From an uncultured Clostridia bacterium (GTDB lineage: Bacteria > Bacillota_A > Clostridia > TANB77 > CAG-508), in contig CALYAC010000001.1 of assembly GCA_944393405.1 (NCBI GenBank), positions 124,001 to 188,000 of the forward strand: a DNA stretch of 64,000 bases, read 5' to 3'. Below are positions 1 to 8,392 of the stretch, piece after piece. The notes under the pieces are model-generated. The model saw nothing but the letters and a program-made list of their open reading frames with translations, was not told the origin of the DNA and made no database searches. The stretch's first letter is position 1. The number at the start of each line of letters is the position of its first letter. A program made the position numbers and the translations under genes.

Positions 1-114
1 TTATTTTTACTTATTATATAGTTTATATGTTTTTTTATCAATACATTACTAATATTTATTTACCTTTATTCTTATTAATTATATAAAATATATGTGAATT
101 TTTTTTCATATTTA

Positions 115-143
115 TTGACTTTATATATCCAATTTGCTATAAT
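115..143 (+). promoter_or_regulatory. Sigma-A-type promoter for the small gene at 182
   Basis: TTGACT at 115-120 and TATAAT at 138-143 are separated by exactly 17 bases. The spacing and hexamers match the housekeeping sigma consensus. Transcription would start near 150, about 30 bases before the ATG at 182, which has an AAAGGAG ribosome binding site. Confidence 0.8.
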
Positions 144-181
144 ATTAAGTATCCTAAAAGCTATTCTGAAAGGAGCTTAAG

Positions 182-406
182 ATGGGTAATAACATCCATG
201 ATCAGGAATATACTGAGATTGATGTAAGGAATGTGTTCTACATTGTTAGAAAGCGTCAAAACCTTCATTGGTCTTCAAGACTTCTTTGTAGCTATATTTC
301 CACATATGGTGTAGAAGAGTTTTGCATTAGACTCAATGCTGGGACTCTCCCTTTAAGCATTAGGCACATTTTCAAATCAAACTACAACCTGATTACTAAA
401 TGGTAA
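182..406 (+). CDS. Small hypothetical protein, first of a tandem paralog pair
   Basis: A 74-residue protein of unknown function with a strong AAAGGAG site before the ATG and a consensus promoter upstream. It has no signal peptide or membrane segment. The C-terminal half (VEEFCIRLNAGTLPLSIRHIF) aligns with IEEFTRMLNSGELLPHVKRTF in the next gene, so the two are duplicates. Base composition is less AT-rich than the chromosome around it (codons such as CTC, GGG, CAC), which hints at acquisition. The pair is followed by a terminator and forms an isolated two-gene unit. No function can be assigned. Confidence 0.7.
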   Translation: MGNNIHDQEYTEIDVRNVFYIVRKRQNLHWSSRLLCSYISTYGVEEFCIRLNAGTLPLSIRHIFKSNYNLITKW

Positions 407-490
407 TGTGTCTTTCACAAACCATTTATTTAATAGCTTCTTACTTTCTGATTAAAATCTAATTAGGAAGTCTAAATAGAAAGGAAAAAT

Positions 491-688
491 ATGTATACCA
501 CTGAGCAAGTTCAGGAAGTGTATGATGCATTTGAAGGATGCCGCAATTGTGGTCTTTGTAGTGTAAATGATGTCATCAATTTGGTGAATTGGTGTGGCAT
601 TGAAGAATTTACTCGAATGTTAAATTCCGGTGAATTACTCCCACATGTAAAAAGGACCTTTGAGATGAGATTAAACTGCAGACCATAA
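491..688 (+). CDS. Small hypothetical protein, second of a tandem paralog pair
   Basis: A 65-residue protein with a GAAAGGA ribosome binding site eight bases before the ATG. It shares the [VI]EEF..(R)LN.G.L core with the product of the gene at 182. It carries an extra cysteine cluster (C17, C20, C23, then C35) absent from its sibling. The CRNCGLC arrangement could bind metal or form disulphides, but this is inference. Codon use (CGC, TGC, GGC) is unlike the AT-rich neighbours. It is probably cotranscribed with the gene at 182; a hairpin terminator follows at 730. Function unknown. Confidence 0.7.
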   Translation: MYTTEQVQEVYDAFEGCRNCGLCSVNDVINLVNWCGIEEFTRMLNSGELLPHVKRTFEMRLNCRP

Positions 689-729
689 GAATTACACTTC
701 ATATTCGTTCTCTTTAGGATATACTATAA

Positions 730-768
730 CTCCCATCTCTATTCTATATAGTCATGGGAGCTTTTATT
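730..768 (+). terminator. Rho-independent terminator after the small paralog pair
   Basis: CTCCCAT at 730-736 pairs with ATGGGAG at 754-760 and is followed by CTTTTATTT. The loop is rather long (17 bases) but contains further weak pairing. It separates the pair from the tetR promoter that starts at 768. Confidence 0.6.
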
Positions 769-796
769 TGACATTTTTTTGTTTTCTTTCTATAAT
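768..796 (+). promoter_or_regulatory. Consensus sigma-A promoter of the TetR gene
   Basis: A perfect TTGACA at 768-773 and a perfect TATAAT at 791-796 with a 17-base spacer. Such an exact match is unusual and predicts strong basal transcription. It also shows that the ATG at 821, not the in-frame TTG at 779, is the start, because 779 lies inside the promoter. Confidence 0.85.
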
Positions 797-820
797 TGTA
801 CTATAAAGGATGTGTATAAA

Positions 821-1420
821 ATGAGTAATGAAATAAGAGAACCTATTCAAAAAAGGTCAATCGAAAAAAAAGAAAAAATTATAAAATCTGGTTTTGAACT
901 TATTTGTGATAAAGGATACTATAATACAAATACTGCAGAAATTGCAAAAGCTGCAGGTGTATCAACAGGAATCGTTTATCAATATTTTAAAGATAAACAT
1001 GATATTTTAATTGCAGGATTAAATATATATGCAGATTCTATATTTTTTCCAGTTTTAGACATTCCAGAAAAAGGTTTTAATAAATCAAATTTTAGAGAAA
1101 ACTTGAAAGATATGTTAAAAAAGTTTATAGATGACCATAAGTTATCTAAACAAGCTCACGAAGAGATAACAGCAATGGTTCATTCTGATAAAGAAGTTTC
1201 AAAGTTATTTTATGAAGCTGAAATTAAAATGACAAATACTTTTGTAGAAAAATTAAAATTAGGTAATATTGATTGTGATAATATAAATGAAAAAGCTCAT
1301 ATTGCAGTTCATTTAATTGATGACCTATGCCATGAAATTGTTTACCATAAACATGATGATATGAATTATGATGAAATGATAAATCTTGTAATTGATATAA
1401 TAGTTAAAATTTTTGATTAA
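821..1420 (+). CDS. TetR/AcrR family transcriptional regulator
   Basis: A 199-residue DNA-binding repressor. The N-terminal helix-turn-helix spans roughly residues 15-60 and shows the family pattern: GFELICDKGYYNTNTAEIA, then AAGVSTGIVYQYFKDKHDIL. The C-terminal two thirds are helical and variable, as expected for the ligand and dimer domain; the ligand is unknown. AAAGGA lies nine bases before the ATG at 821, downstream of the consensus promoter. No efflux pump or enzyme gene is next to it on the same strand, so its target is unclear. It may autoregulate or act on genes outside the window. Confidence 0.9.
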   Translation: MSNEIREPIQKRSIEKKEKIIKSGFELICDKGYYNTNTAEIAKAAGVSTGIVYQYFKDKHDILIAGLNIYADSIFFPVLDIPEKGFNKSNFRENLKDMLKKFIDDHKLSKQAHEEITAMVHSDKEVSKLFYEAEIKMTNTFVEKLKLGNIDCDNINEKAHIAVHLIDDLCHEIVYHKHDDMNYDEMINLVIDIIVKIFD

Positions 1421-1428
1421 TATTACAT

Positions 1429-1467
1429 AAAAAATCAGCTAGATACTAATTATCTAGTTGATTTTTT
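1429..1467. terminator. Bidirectional terminator between tetR and the convergent gene
   Basis: A 17-base stem (1429-1445 with 1451-1467, one G-T wobble, five-base loop) is flanked by A-runs on the left and T-runs on the right. It can end transcription both from tetR (+) and from the gene at 1480-1767 (-). Confidence 0.85.
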
Positions 1468-1479
1468 GTTTTTTAATTA

Positions 1480-1767
1480 TTAATATAAAATTCCTCCAGC
1501 ATTTGCATTATATATTCCAATACCAACTCCAAGTATTCCAAAAGCAACTAATAAGATTATTGCTACTAATAATAACCCACAGAAAAACGAACGAGCATAA
1601 TTTCTACGATTAATATTTGAATCATCAAATGAAAATACTATTAGTAATATGAATCCTGCTATTGGTAAAGCAAATAATAAATTATATCCAAAATATCCCC
1701 ATGCAGAAATTGGTCTATATTTTTCAGGTATTTGTATTGTCTTCTCCCCTTCATTTTCATTACTCAT
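1480..1767 (-). CDS. Small two-helix membrane protein of unknown function
   Basis: A 95-residue protein with a short polar N-terminus, then the segment EKYRPISAWGYFGYNLLFALP. Two hydrophobic helices follow, near residues 27-46 and 60-85, with a polar loop (FDDSNINRRNYAR) between them. The YRPISxWGYFGY...NINRRNYAR signature looks like a small membrane domain that I recall from clostridial genomes, sometimes next to zinc ribbons; no function is known to me. The gene lies downstream of lspA and ends at the bidirectional terminator. Confidence 0.65.
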   Translation of the reverse strand: MSNENEGEKTIQIPEKYRPISAWGYFGYNLLFALPIAGFILLIVFSFDDSNINRRNYARSFFCGLLLVAIILLVAFGILGVGIGIYNANAGGILY

Positions 1768-1803
1768 AAATTATTCCCCCTTTTATTAATTTATTATGTT
1801 TAA

Positions 1804-2361
1804 TTAGCTATTTTTATTATTTTTAACCTCATTTTCTTTTAATTCTTTCTTTTTTAATTTGTTTAACTTCTTCGCTTTTCTCTTTCTTTCAGGTACAATA
1901 AGATCATGTATGATTAAAATAAAGAGTAATAATACACCTATTGTAACTAATATATCTGCAAAATTAAATATTGGGAAATTAAATACTTTAATTTCAAGAT
2001 AATCTATAACATAACCTCTTAAAAATCTATCTAATAAATTACTAAAACCTCCAGCAAAAACTAACATTAATGATGTAGAATATACATATCTCTTTTCATT
2101 AAAATAATGTACCATCAATTTTAATATAAATCCTAATATAACGACTGTAATAACCATGATTAGCATAAGGTCACTGCTTAATGCTCCAAAAGCTATTCCT
2201 GTGTTTTGTGAATAATTAATATTTAGTAAATTTGGTATTAATGTTTGATTTTTATTAATTAAAACAAATTTTAAAATTTGATCAAATATTATTAATAATA
2301 ATCCTATAAAAAGTATTACTATTTTTCTTATCGTACTTTTTCTTAGCTTTTTTAATTTCAT
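1804..2361 (-). CDS. lspA: Lipoprotein signal peptidase (signal peptidase II)
   Basis: An aspartyl membrane protease that removes the signal peptide of prolipoproteins after diacylglyceryl transfer. The 185 residues contain about four membrane helices and the family blocks NTGIAFG, NLLDRFLRGYVIDYL and FNFADI. The Asp in NLLDR and the Asp in FNFADI correspond to the catalytic pair. The C-terminus carries a long Lys-rich cytoplasmic tail (KRKAKKLNKLKKKELKENE), which makes it slightly longer than most family members. The start overlaps the stop of the YjbR-like gene by four bases (ATGA type), so the two are translationally coupled. Confidence 0.95.
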   Translation of the reverse strand: MKLKKLRKSTIRKIVILFIGLLLIIFDQILKFVLINKNQTLIPNLLNINYSQNTGIAFGALSSDLMLIMVITVVILGFILKLMVHYFNEKRYVYSTSLMLVFAGGFSNLLDRFLRGYVIDYLEIKVFNFPIFNFADILVTIGVLLLFILIIHDLIVPERKRKAKKLNKLKKKELKENEVKNNKNS

Positions 2362-2711
2362 TTCTTACTCCTTTTATTTTTTTGTATATTTGTTAAATCA
2401 TAACTTTGATTAATTAATTCTTTAACAATTTCTTTGTCTACAGTATCATCTAAAATTATAGTATTCCAATGTTCTTTATTCATATGATATGCTGGAATTA
2501 TATATTCATATGAATTTCTAAGTAACTCTGAGTATGTAGGCTCTGTCTTCACATTTAAATATTCTTTACCATTTACATTCATAATAAGAGCAAACCATTT
2601 ATTTGTTTCTTTATGTTTTATTGTAACAGATTCCATATCATCTTTAAATGGATAATCCTCAAAAGTATTAGGTAACTCAAGACAATATTCTATAACTTCT
2701 TTTCTATTCAC
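2358..2711 (-). CDS. MmcQ/YjbR family DNA-binding-fold protein
   Basis: A 117-residue protein of the MmcQ/YjbR family (CyaY-like fold). Typical features are the N-terminal MNRKEVIEYCLELPNTFEDYPF, a central KWFALIMN strand, LNVKTEP, and the late AYHMNKEHWNTIILD segment with the conserved His-Trp. Members are thought to bind DNA, but the physiological role is unclear. It sits upstream of lspA with a four-base overlap, so they form an operon. Confidence 0.85.
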   Translation of the reverse strand: MNRKEVIEYCLELPNTFEDYPFKDDMESVTIKHKETNKWFALIMNVNGKEYLNVKTEPTYSELLRNSYEYIIPAYHMNKEHWNTIILDDTVDKEIVKELINQSYDLTNIQKNKRSKK

Positions 2712-2799
2712 TATATTATCCTCTTTTAATCATTAAATCTTGTTATATTTTATCACATCACATTACAAAAATAAATATAACTTTATTAACCTATATTTA

Positions 2800-3294
2800 T
2801 TACATGTTTACAAAATTAATATAATTACCATTACTTTTTATTAATTTTTGTAAATCTTCAACATTAATCCATACAGTTGCAGTATTTTCCATTGGATGAA
2901 CTCCTATAAATTCTAAATTCTTAATATCTCTATCTATTATAACTTTAACAAATTTATTTTCGTCATTAACAATTCCAAGTGGACTTACTGCACCTTTTTT
3001 AAGTCCTAGATATTTTTCCAAGTCCTCTTCACTTGCAAAACTTAATCTTCTTGAATTAATAGTTTCTTTAAGTTTGTTTAAATTAACTGTTTTGTCTTTT
3101 TGTACTAACACTAAATAATAATTTTTCTTTTTATCATCTCTTATGAATAAATTTTTTATTACATGATCTATGTTTTCCATTCCTAAATCGTTCATTTCTT
3201 CAATAGTATATACTGGTTTATGTTCTGTAACACTATAATCTATATTCATTTCTTTTAAGATATTATATATATCTTGTTTTTTTGTAGCTTTCAT
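2800..3294 (-). CDS. YbaK/ProX-type aminoacyl-tRNA editing protein
   Basis: A free-standing trans-editing domain (YbaK/EbsC/ProX superfamily) that hydrolyses mischarged tRNA, probably Ala-tRNA(Pro) or Cys-tRNA(Pro). Seen: KHKPVYTIEEM-like N-terminus, HVIKNLFIRDDKKKNYYLVL, then the signature GAVSPLGIVND and GVHPMENTATVWI. About 164 residues. I chose the ATG at 3294 because GGGAG lies six bases upstream; the in-frame ATG 21 bases earlier has no ribosome binding site and nearly abuts the stop of the preceding gene. It follows the flavodiiron gene closely and is probably cotranscribed. Confidence 0.88.
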   Translation of the reverse strand: MKATKKQDIYNILKEMNIDYSVTEHKPVYTIEEMNDLGMENIDHVIKNLFIRDDKKKNYYLVLVQKDKTVNLNKLKETINSRRLSFASEEDLEKYLGLKKGAVSPLGIVNDENKFVKVIIDRDIKNLEFIGVHPMENTATVWINVEDLQKLIKSNGNYINFVNM

Positions 3295-3316
3295 ATGATC
3301 ATCTCCCAAGCACATT

Positions 3317-4480
3317 TTATTTAATTAAACTTTCTGCTAATTTTTTCATTTCTTCTAAATTTTCATCTTTTATTCTTGATTTTATAGTAACCATAGGTTC
3401 AACTATTTCAATATTTTTCATCTCTCCTAAAATAGTTTTTATAGTTCTACCTGCTGACGGTGCCCAAGATCCATTTTCTATTATACCTACTTTTCTATTT
3501 TGATAATTTCTATCTTTTAAGTATTCTAATAAATGTAACATTGGAGGAAATACCCCTGCATTATAGCTAGATGCTACAAATATAACATGTGAATATTTGA
3601 AAGAATTAGCCACAGCTTCAGACCAGTCGCATCTGTCTAAATCTTCTACCTTTGCTTCTATTCCCTTTTTCTCCAATATTTTTTTCATTTCGTTTGCTGC
3701 ATTTAGACTATTTCCATATATTGAAGCACATGGAATGTATACTCCTTCTTTTTCTGGTTTATATCCTCCCCATGTCATATATTTTTCTATATAATATGAA
3801 ATATTTTCACTTAATACAGGTCCGTGCAATGGACATATAGTTTCTATATCTAATGTAGAAGCTTTATTTAGAAGTGCTTGTACTTGCATACCAAATTTTC
3901 CAACTATTCCAAAATAATATCTTCTAGCTTCGTCATCCCATTTATCATTCACATCTAGTGAACCAAATTTTCCAAAAGCGTCCGCTGCAAAAAGAATCTT
4001 ATCTGTATTGTCATATGTAACCATTACTTCAGGCCAATGAACCATTGGTGCCATAAAGAATTGTAATTTATGTCTTCCTGTTTCTAAAATGTCTCCATCT
4101 TTTACTATTATTTTTCTTTCATCAATATTTTTTATATTAAAGAAGTTTGATAAAATATTAAAAGTAAATTGATTACCAACAATTTTCATATCTGGATACT
4201 TTTCTGCAAGCTTACCAATATTAAATGCGTGATCTGGCTCCATATGAGAAACAATTAAATAATCAATTTTCTTTCCATCTAGTCCAGATTCTAATTTTTC
4301 TAACCATATATCTGTTACAGCTTCGTCAATAGTATCTAATAGTACAGTCTTTTCATCTTTTATTAAATATGAATTGTAACTCATACCATTTTTTAATTTA
4401 TATTGACCTTCAAATAAATTAATATTATTATCACTAGCTCCAATATTTAATATATCATCTTTTATATAATCTTGATTCAT
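3317..4480 (-). CDS. Flavodiiron protein (FprA-type A flavoprotein)
   Basis: A 387-residue oxygen and/or nitric-oxide reductase used by anaerobes for O2/NO detoxification. The N-terminal metallo-beta-lactamase domain (1-250) keeps the diiron ligands: HMEPDH (H-x-E-x-D-H), HWPEVM, AADAFG and the late LHGPVL. The C-terminal flavodoxin domain begins at VYIPCASIYGNSLNAANEM and binds FMN. No rubredoxin or flavin-reductase extension is fused, so the electron donor must be separate. It is encoded upstream of the YbaK-like gene. Confidence 0.93.
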   Translation of the reverse strand: MNQDYIKDDILNIGASDNNINLFEGQYKLKNGMSYNSYLIKDEKTVLLDTIDEAVTDIWLEKLESGLDGKKIDYLIVSHMEPDHAFNIGKLAEKYPDMKIVGNQFTFNILSNFFNIKNIDERKIIVKDGDILETGRHKLQFFMAPMVHWPEVMVTYDNTDKILFAADAFGKFGSLDVNDKWDDEARRYYFGIVGKFGMQVQALLNKASTLDIETICPLHGPVLSENISYYIEKYMTWGGYKPEKEGVYIPCASIYGNSLNAANEMKKILEKKGIEAKVEDLDRCDWSEAVANSFKYSHVIFVASSYNAGVFPPMLHLLEYLKDRNYQNRKVGIIENGSWAPSAGRTIKTILGEMKNIEIVEPMVTIKSRIKDENLEEMKKLAESLIK

Positions 4481-4534
4481 TAGCTTCCTCCTAAATCATA
4501 TTTGTTATACTTTTAATTTCTTCTAAATCATATC

Positions 4535-4566
4535 AAAAAACTAGTAATTTTTCAATTACTAGTTTT
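4535..4566 (-). terminator. Terminator of the ZIP transporter gene
   Basis: A 12-bp perfect stem (4537-4548 with 4555-4566) with a six-base loop; reading the minus strand it is followed by a run of T. It lies between the ZIP gene stop and the flavodiiron start. Confidence 0.85.
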
Positions 4567-4584
4567 AAATTTTATTAATATTAA

Positions 4585-5361
4585 TTATCCAAGTGCTATA
4601 TCTAATATCATCATTAATACAAAACCTATGGCTAGTCCAATTGTTGATATATCTGAATGTTCCCCTTCTTGCGATTCTGGTATTAATTCTTCAGTAACAA
4701 CATAAATCATTGCACCTGCAGCAAATGCAAGAACATATGGTAATATTGGTGTAATGGCATTAGTAAATAATATTGTTAAAATAGCTGCAATTGGTTCAAC
4801 TATTCCTGATAACATTCCATATAAAAAAGATTTCGTCTTAGAAACTCCTTCTCCTTTTAATGGCATAGAAATAATTGCTCCTTCTGGAAAGTTCTGTATT
4901 GCGATACCAATTGAAAGTGCGATAGCTCCCATAAGTGACATTTCTGGAGTATTAGATAGTACACCTGCAAAAACAACACCAATAGCCATTCCTTCTGGAA
5001 TATTGTGCAATGTTACAGATAAAACAAGCATAGTTGCATTTTTTAGCTTTGACTTAACACCTTCTGGTTTATTAGATCTCATATGTAGATGTGGTATAAT
5101 ATGATCAAGCATCAAAAGAAATAATATTCCAAAAATGAATCCGATAGCTGCTGGAATCCATGCAATCTTTCCTTGAGATTCTGTCATATCAATTGAAGGA
5201 ATAAGTAAAGACCATATTGACGCTGCTATCATAACTCCTGCTGCGAACCCAAGTAATAATTTTTCTAGCTTTCTATTTACTTCTTTTTTCATCAAGAATA
5301 CCATTGCCGCTCCTAGTGATGTTCCTAAAAAAGGTATTAATAATCCTATGGCTGTATTCAA
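4585..5361 (-). CDS. ZIP family divalent metal transporter
   Basis: A 258-residue polytopic protein of the ZIP family (ZupT/GufA-like), importing Zn or related cations. Eight hydrophobic segments are visible. The helix IV and V metal sites read LHNIPEGMAIG and NFPEGAIISMPL, the H-N-x-P-E-G and N-x-P-E-G signatures of the family. Start is a TTG at 5361 with GGAGG eleven bases upstream. It is monocistronic with its own terminator. It lies a few kilobases from a Zn/Cd exporter operon, but nothing in the sequence links their regulation. Confidence 0.9.
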   Translation of the reverse strand: MNTAIGLLIPFLGTSLGAAMVFLMKKEVNRKLEKLLLGFAAGVMIAASIWSLLIPSIDMTESQGKIAWIPAAIGFIFGILFLLMLDHIIPHLHMRSNKPEGVKSKLKNATMLVLSVTLHNIPEGMAIGVVFAGVLSNTPEMSLMGAIALSIGIAIQNFPEGAIISMPLKGEGVSKTKSFLYGMLSGIVEPIAAILTILFTNAITPILPYVLAFAAGAMIYVVTEELIPESQEGEHSDISTIGLAIGFVLMMILDIALG

Positions 5362-5435
5362 TTTTTATTTTTCCTCCTTCTTTATTTTTTTATATAAATT
5401 AATAATTAATATTATATAATAATATGAAATTTGTT

Positions 5436-7379
5436 TCAAGTATTGTTTGCTTTATTTTCTAATTCTTTATTTAAATCTTCCCATTCTTCCATTTTAGTCA
5501 TGATATTATCGTCAATCTCTTGTTTTTCTTCTTCTAATTTTTTTAATTTTATATAGTCTGAACTTATAGATTCATTTTCCATTTCTTTATTAATATTTTC
5601 TTTCTTTTCTTCTAACTTATCTATCTCGCTTTCTATTTTTGTTATTTTATTTTTAATTCTATTAATTTCTTTATTCAAAAAATATGAATTCTGCATTTTT
5701 GCATGTGCATCTTTATCTCTCTTTTCTTTTTTATCATCTTTTCTTATTTCATTATCCAAATTATCAACATTTTCTTTTTTATTCATATATTCTTCATATG
5801 TTCCATCAAAAAAAGTTACTTTATCTTTTTCAAATATTAGTAAAGAATCTGCTATCTTATTTACAAAATATCTGTCATGAGAAACAAAAATTAATGTTCC
5901 TGTATATTCTTTTAAAATATTTTCTAAACTTTCTTTTCCTATGATATCCATATGATTTGTTGGCTCATCTAATAATAATAAATTCGCACCTTTTTTAAAT
6001 ATTTTACACAATTGAAGTCTTCCTTTTTCTCCTCCAGATAAAATATTTATTTTTTTAAATACATCTTCTCCAGAGAAAAGAAATGTACCAAGAAGAGTTC
6101 TAATTTGTGTTGTAGTAAGGCTTGGAAAAGTATTATACATTTCATCAAATACTGTTATATTTTCGTCATTAAAATCCATTTGTTGATCAAAGTACTCTTT
6201 TACTACATGATATCCATATTCAAAATCTCCACTAATTTTATCAATATTTCCATTTAAGGTTTTTAATAATGTAGATTTGCCTGTTCCATTTTCTCCTATT
6301 ATTCCTAGTTTTTGTCCTTTATATAAATTAAATGAAATATTACTTTGGGTAGATTTATTATTATATCCTATATTTAGGTCTTTTACAGATAAGACATTTT
6401 TTCCACTTTCTACTTTTATATTAAAGTTAACATGAAAAGATTTTAAATCATATTTATTCGGCTCATCAATAATCGTCATTTGTTCAATTTTTCTTAGTTT
6501 TGATAATGCCATTTTTGCTTTTGTAGGTTTGTATCTAAATCTATCCGCAATAGCCTGCAGTCTTTTAATCTCTGATTGTTGATATTCATAATCTTTTAAT
6601 TGTTTTTCATAATTAATTCTTTTTTGTTTTTCGAAGTCAGTATAATTTCCTTTATATTCTTTTATCTGTGCATATTCTATTTCATAAACTTTATTAACGA
6701 TTTTGTCTAAAAACATTCTATCATGAGAAACAATTACAACAGATTTTGGATAATTTTTTAAATAATTTTCCAACCATTCTATAGCCATAATATCTAAATG
6801 ATTCGTTGGTTCATCTAGTAATAAAATATCTGGTTTGCTAAGTATTAATTTCAAAAAAGCTATTTTAGTCCTTTGCCCTCCTGAAAATTCACTAATCTTC
6901 TTTTTCTTATCTGCTTCTGAAAATCCAAATTTTCTTATTGCTGTTTCATATTCTTTTTTATATGTATATCCACCTTCTATTTCAAATAATTCCATAGATT
7001 TGGAATACTCTTTTATTGCTTCTTCACTACTATTCGTTTGTAGCTTATTAGTTAACATAGCTATTTTTTTCTCTAAATTAATAATATTACTATATACTTT
7101 TAATATCTCATCTAACATTGTTTTAGAGTCATCTTCGAAATCAATTTGTTTTAAATATCCTATACTTGGATTTCCTTGTTTATATATGTTAAATTTATTT
7201 TCTCCGATTCCTTCTTCTAACATAGAATTATTTATTAAAGATTTTAATAATGTAGTTTTTCCACTTCCATTTCTTCCTACTATTGCTATTTTTTCTTTAT
7301 CTTTAATCTCAAAATCAATTTCTTCTAATATTGTATCTGCACCAAATGATATTGCTCCATTTGTAATTCTGTAATTCAT
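5436..7379 (-). CDS. ABC-F family ATP-binding protein
   Basis: A soluble duplicated ATPase of the ABC-F class (translation factors and antibiotic-resistance ribosome protectors). Domain 1 has Walker A GRNGSGKTT, signature SGGQRTK and Walker B LLLDEPTNHLD. A charged linker with YKPTKAKMALSKLRKIEQM follows. Domain 2 has GENGTGKST, LSGGEKGRLQL and LLLDEPTNHMD. A C-terminal coiled coil covers about residues 560-645. The start at 7379 is chosen because GGTGA lies six bases upstream; an in-frame GTG 12 bases earlier is possible. Whether it confers drug resistance or is a housekeeping EttA/Uup-type factor cannot be told from sequence. Confidence 0.92.
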   Translation of the reverse strand: MNYRITNGAISFGADTILEEIDFEIKDKEKIAIVGRNGSGKTTLLKSLINNSMLEEGIGENKFNIYKQGNPSIGYLKQIDFEDDSKTMLDEILKVYSNIINLEKKIAMLTNKLQTNSSEEAIKEYSKSMELFEIEGGYTYKKEYETAIRKFGFSEADKKKKISEFSGGQRTKIAFLKLILSKPDILLLDEPTNHLDIMAIEWLENYLKNYPKSVVIVSHDRMFLDKIVNKVYEIEYAQIKEYKGNYTDFEKQKRINYEKQLKDYEYQQSEIKRLQAIADRFRYKPTKAKMALSKLRKIEQMTIIDEPNKYDLKSFHVNFNIKVESGKNVLSVKDLNIGYNNKSTQSNISFNLYKGQKLGIIGENGTGKSTLLKTLNGNIDKISGDFEYGYHVVKEYFDQQMDFNDENITVFDEMYNTFPSLTTTQIRTLLGTFLFSGEDVFKKINILSGGEKGRLQLCKIFKKGANLLLLDEPTNHMDIIGKESLENILKEYTGTLIFVSHDRYFVNKIADSLLIFEKDKVTFFDGTYEEYMNKKENVDNLDNEIRKDDKKEKRDKDAHAKMQNSYFLNKEINRIKNKITKIESEIDKLEEKKENINKEMENESISSDYIKLKKLEEEKQEIDDNIMTKMEEWEDLNKELENKANNT

Positions 7380-7550
7380 TTTTTTCACCAATTTCTTTAT
7401 ATAATTTTCCTATATAACTTAATTATATTATTCTATATTTCTATTTTTTCCATATAATATATTAACATACCACATAATATTATTCAATCATAATTATTTA
7501 AACCTATAAATTATTTTAACCATTATTACTTATATACGTATTTATAAAAG

Positions 7551-7575
7551 AACAGCCACTTTAAAAGTGACTGTT
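7551..7575 (-). terminator. Terminator of the Fe-S flavoprotein/SDR unit
   Basis: A 10-bp stem (7551-7560 with 7566-7575). The one unpaired position on the plus strand becomes a G-T wobble on the minus strand, so the hairpin works in the minus direction, where it is followed by CTTTTAT. The remaining 7392-7695 gap holds only AT-rich sequence and a second inverted repeat, TTACTAATT...AATTAGTAA, near 7599-7627. Confidence 0.65.
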
Positions 7576-7695
7576 TTAATAAAAGGGGATCTTGTGTATG
7601 TTTACTAATTAAATAAAATAATTAGTAATTATATATATAACACCTTAAGTTTACTCTAAGTCAATGCTTTTCACTAAAAATTCACAATTTTTTTA

Positions 7696-8331
7696 CTATC
7701 TAATAAAATTAGTGAAAATAGTTTTTTCTTGCTCTGGAGGTAAAACTCCTTTTTCCCTTCCCGCTTCAATGCATTTTAAATAATATGCCATATTTCTTGC
7801 AAGAATTCTCATTGCCTGCATTCCCTCTTCATCTTTCCTTACCTCTTCTGGTGTTTTTCCATGTACCATATTCCAATATCTTGATGATATAATTGGCATT
7901 TGAGTAATACCAAAATATTTATTTAATTGATCATATGTAGCAGTTGTTCCTGCTCTACGTGCTGATATAACAGTTGCAGCTGGTTTAAATAAAAATATAT
8001 TGTTATTACCAGACTGAGATGCTGAGTAAAATACTCTATCCATAAAAGATGTAATAGCACCAGATGCACCTGCATAATGAACAGGTGAACCAAATATGAA
8101 TCCATCAGCATCTTTTGCTTTTCTTACAAATTCATTTACTACATCATCAAATACACATTTTCCTGTTTTAGCACATGTATTACATGCAATACATCCAGCA
8201 ATAGGTTTAACTCCAACCCAAAATATTTCTGTATCTATATTTTGTTTATTTAATTCATTTTTAACTTCTTCTAAAGCTGTATAAACACATCCTTTTTCAT
8301 GTGGGCTTCCATTGACTAATATGACTTTCAT
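7696..8331 (-). CDS. NADPH-dependent FMN reductase / Fe-S flavoprotein
   Basis: A 211-residue flavodoxin-fold oxidoreductase. The N-terminus MKVILVNGSPHEKGCVYTAL is the FMN phosphate loop (GSPxxxG). The region IAGCIACNTCAKTGKCVF holds four Cys (C-x2-C-x2-C-x5-C spacing), like the compact cysteine motif of iron-sulfur flavoproteins. FGSPVHYAGASGA is the flavin-contacting loop. It follows an SDR gene at 61 bases, so the pair may pass electrons to a common substrate; this is inference from position only. Confidence 0.85.
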   Translation of the reverse strand: MKVILVNGSPHEKGCVYTALEEVKNELNKQNIDTEIFWVGVKPIAGCIACNTCAKTGKCVFDDVVNEFVRKAKDADGFIFGSPVHYAGASGAITSFMDRVFYSASQSGNNNIFLFKPAATVISARRAGTTATYDQLNKYFGITQMPIISSRYWNMVHGKTPEEVRKDEEGMQAMRILARNMAYYLKCIEAGREKGVLPPEQEKTIFTNFIR

Positions 8332-8392
8332 ATATTTCTCCTTTCTATTAATCTATTGTATTTAATAAATTAGATTTTATTACAAACTTTTT

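Noticed and set aside
7599..7627. TTACTAATT...AATTAGTAA inverted repeat as a second terminator
   Set aside because: No T-run follows in the minus direction and a better hairpin lies at 7551-7575; short palindromes are frequent in such AT-rich DNA.
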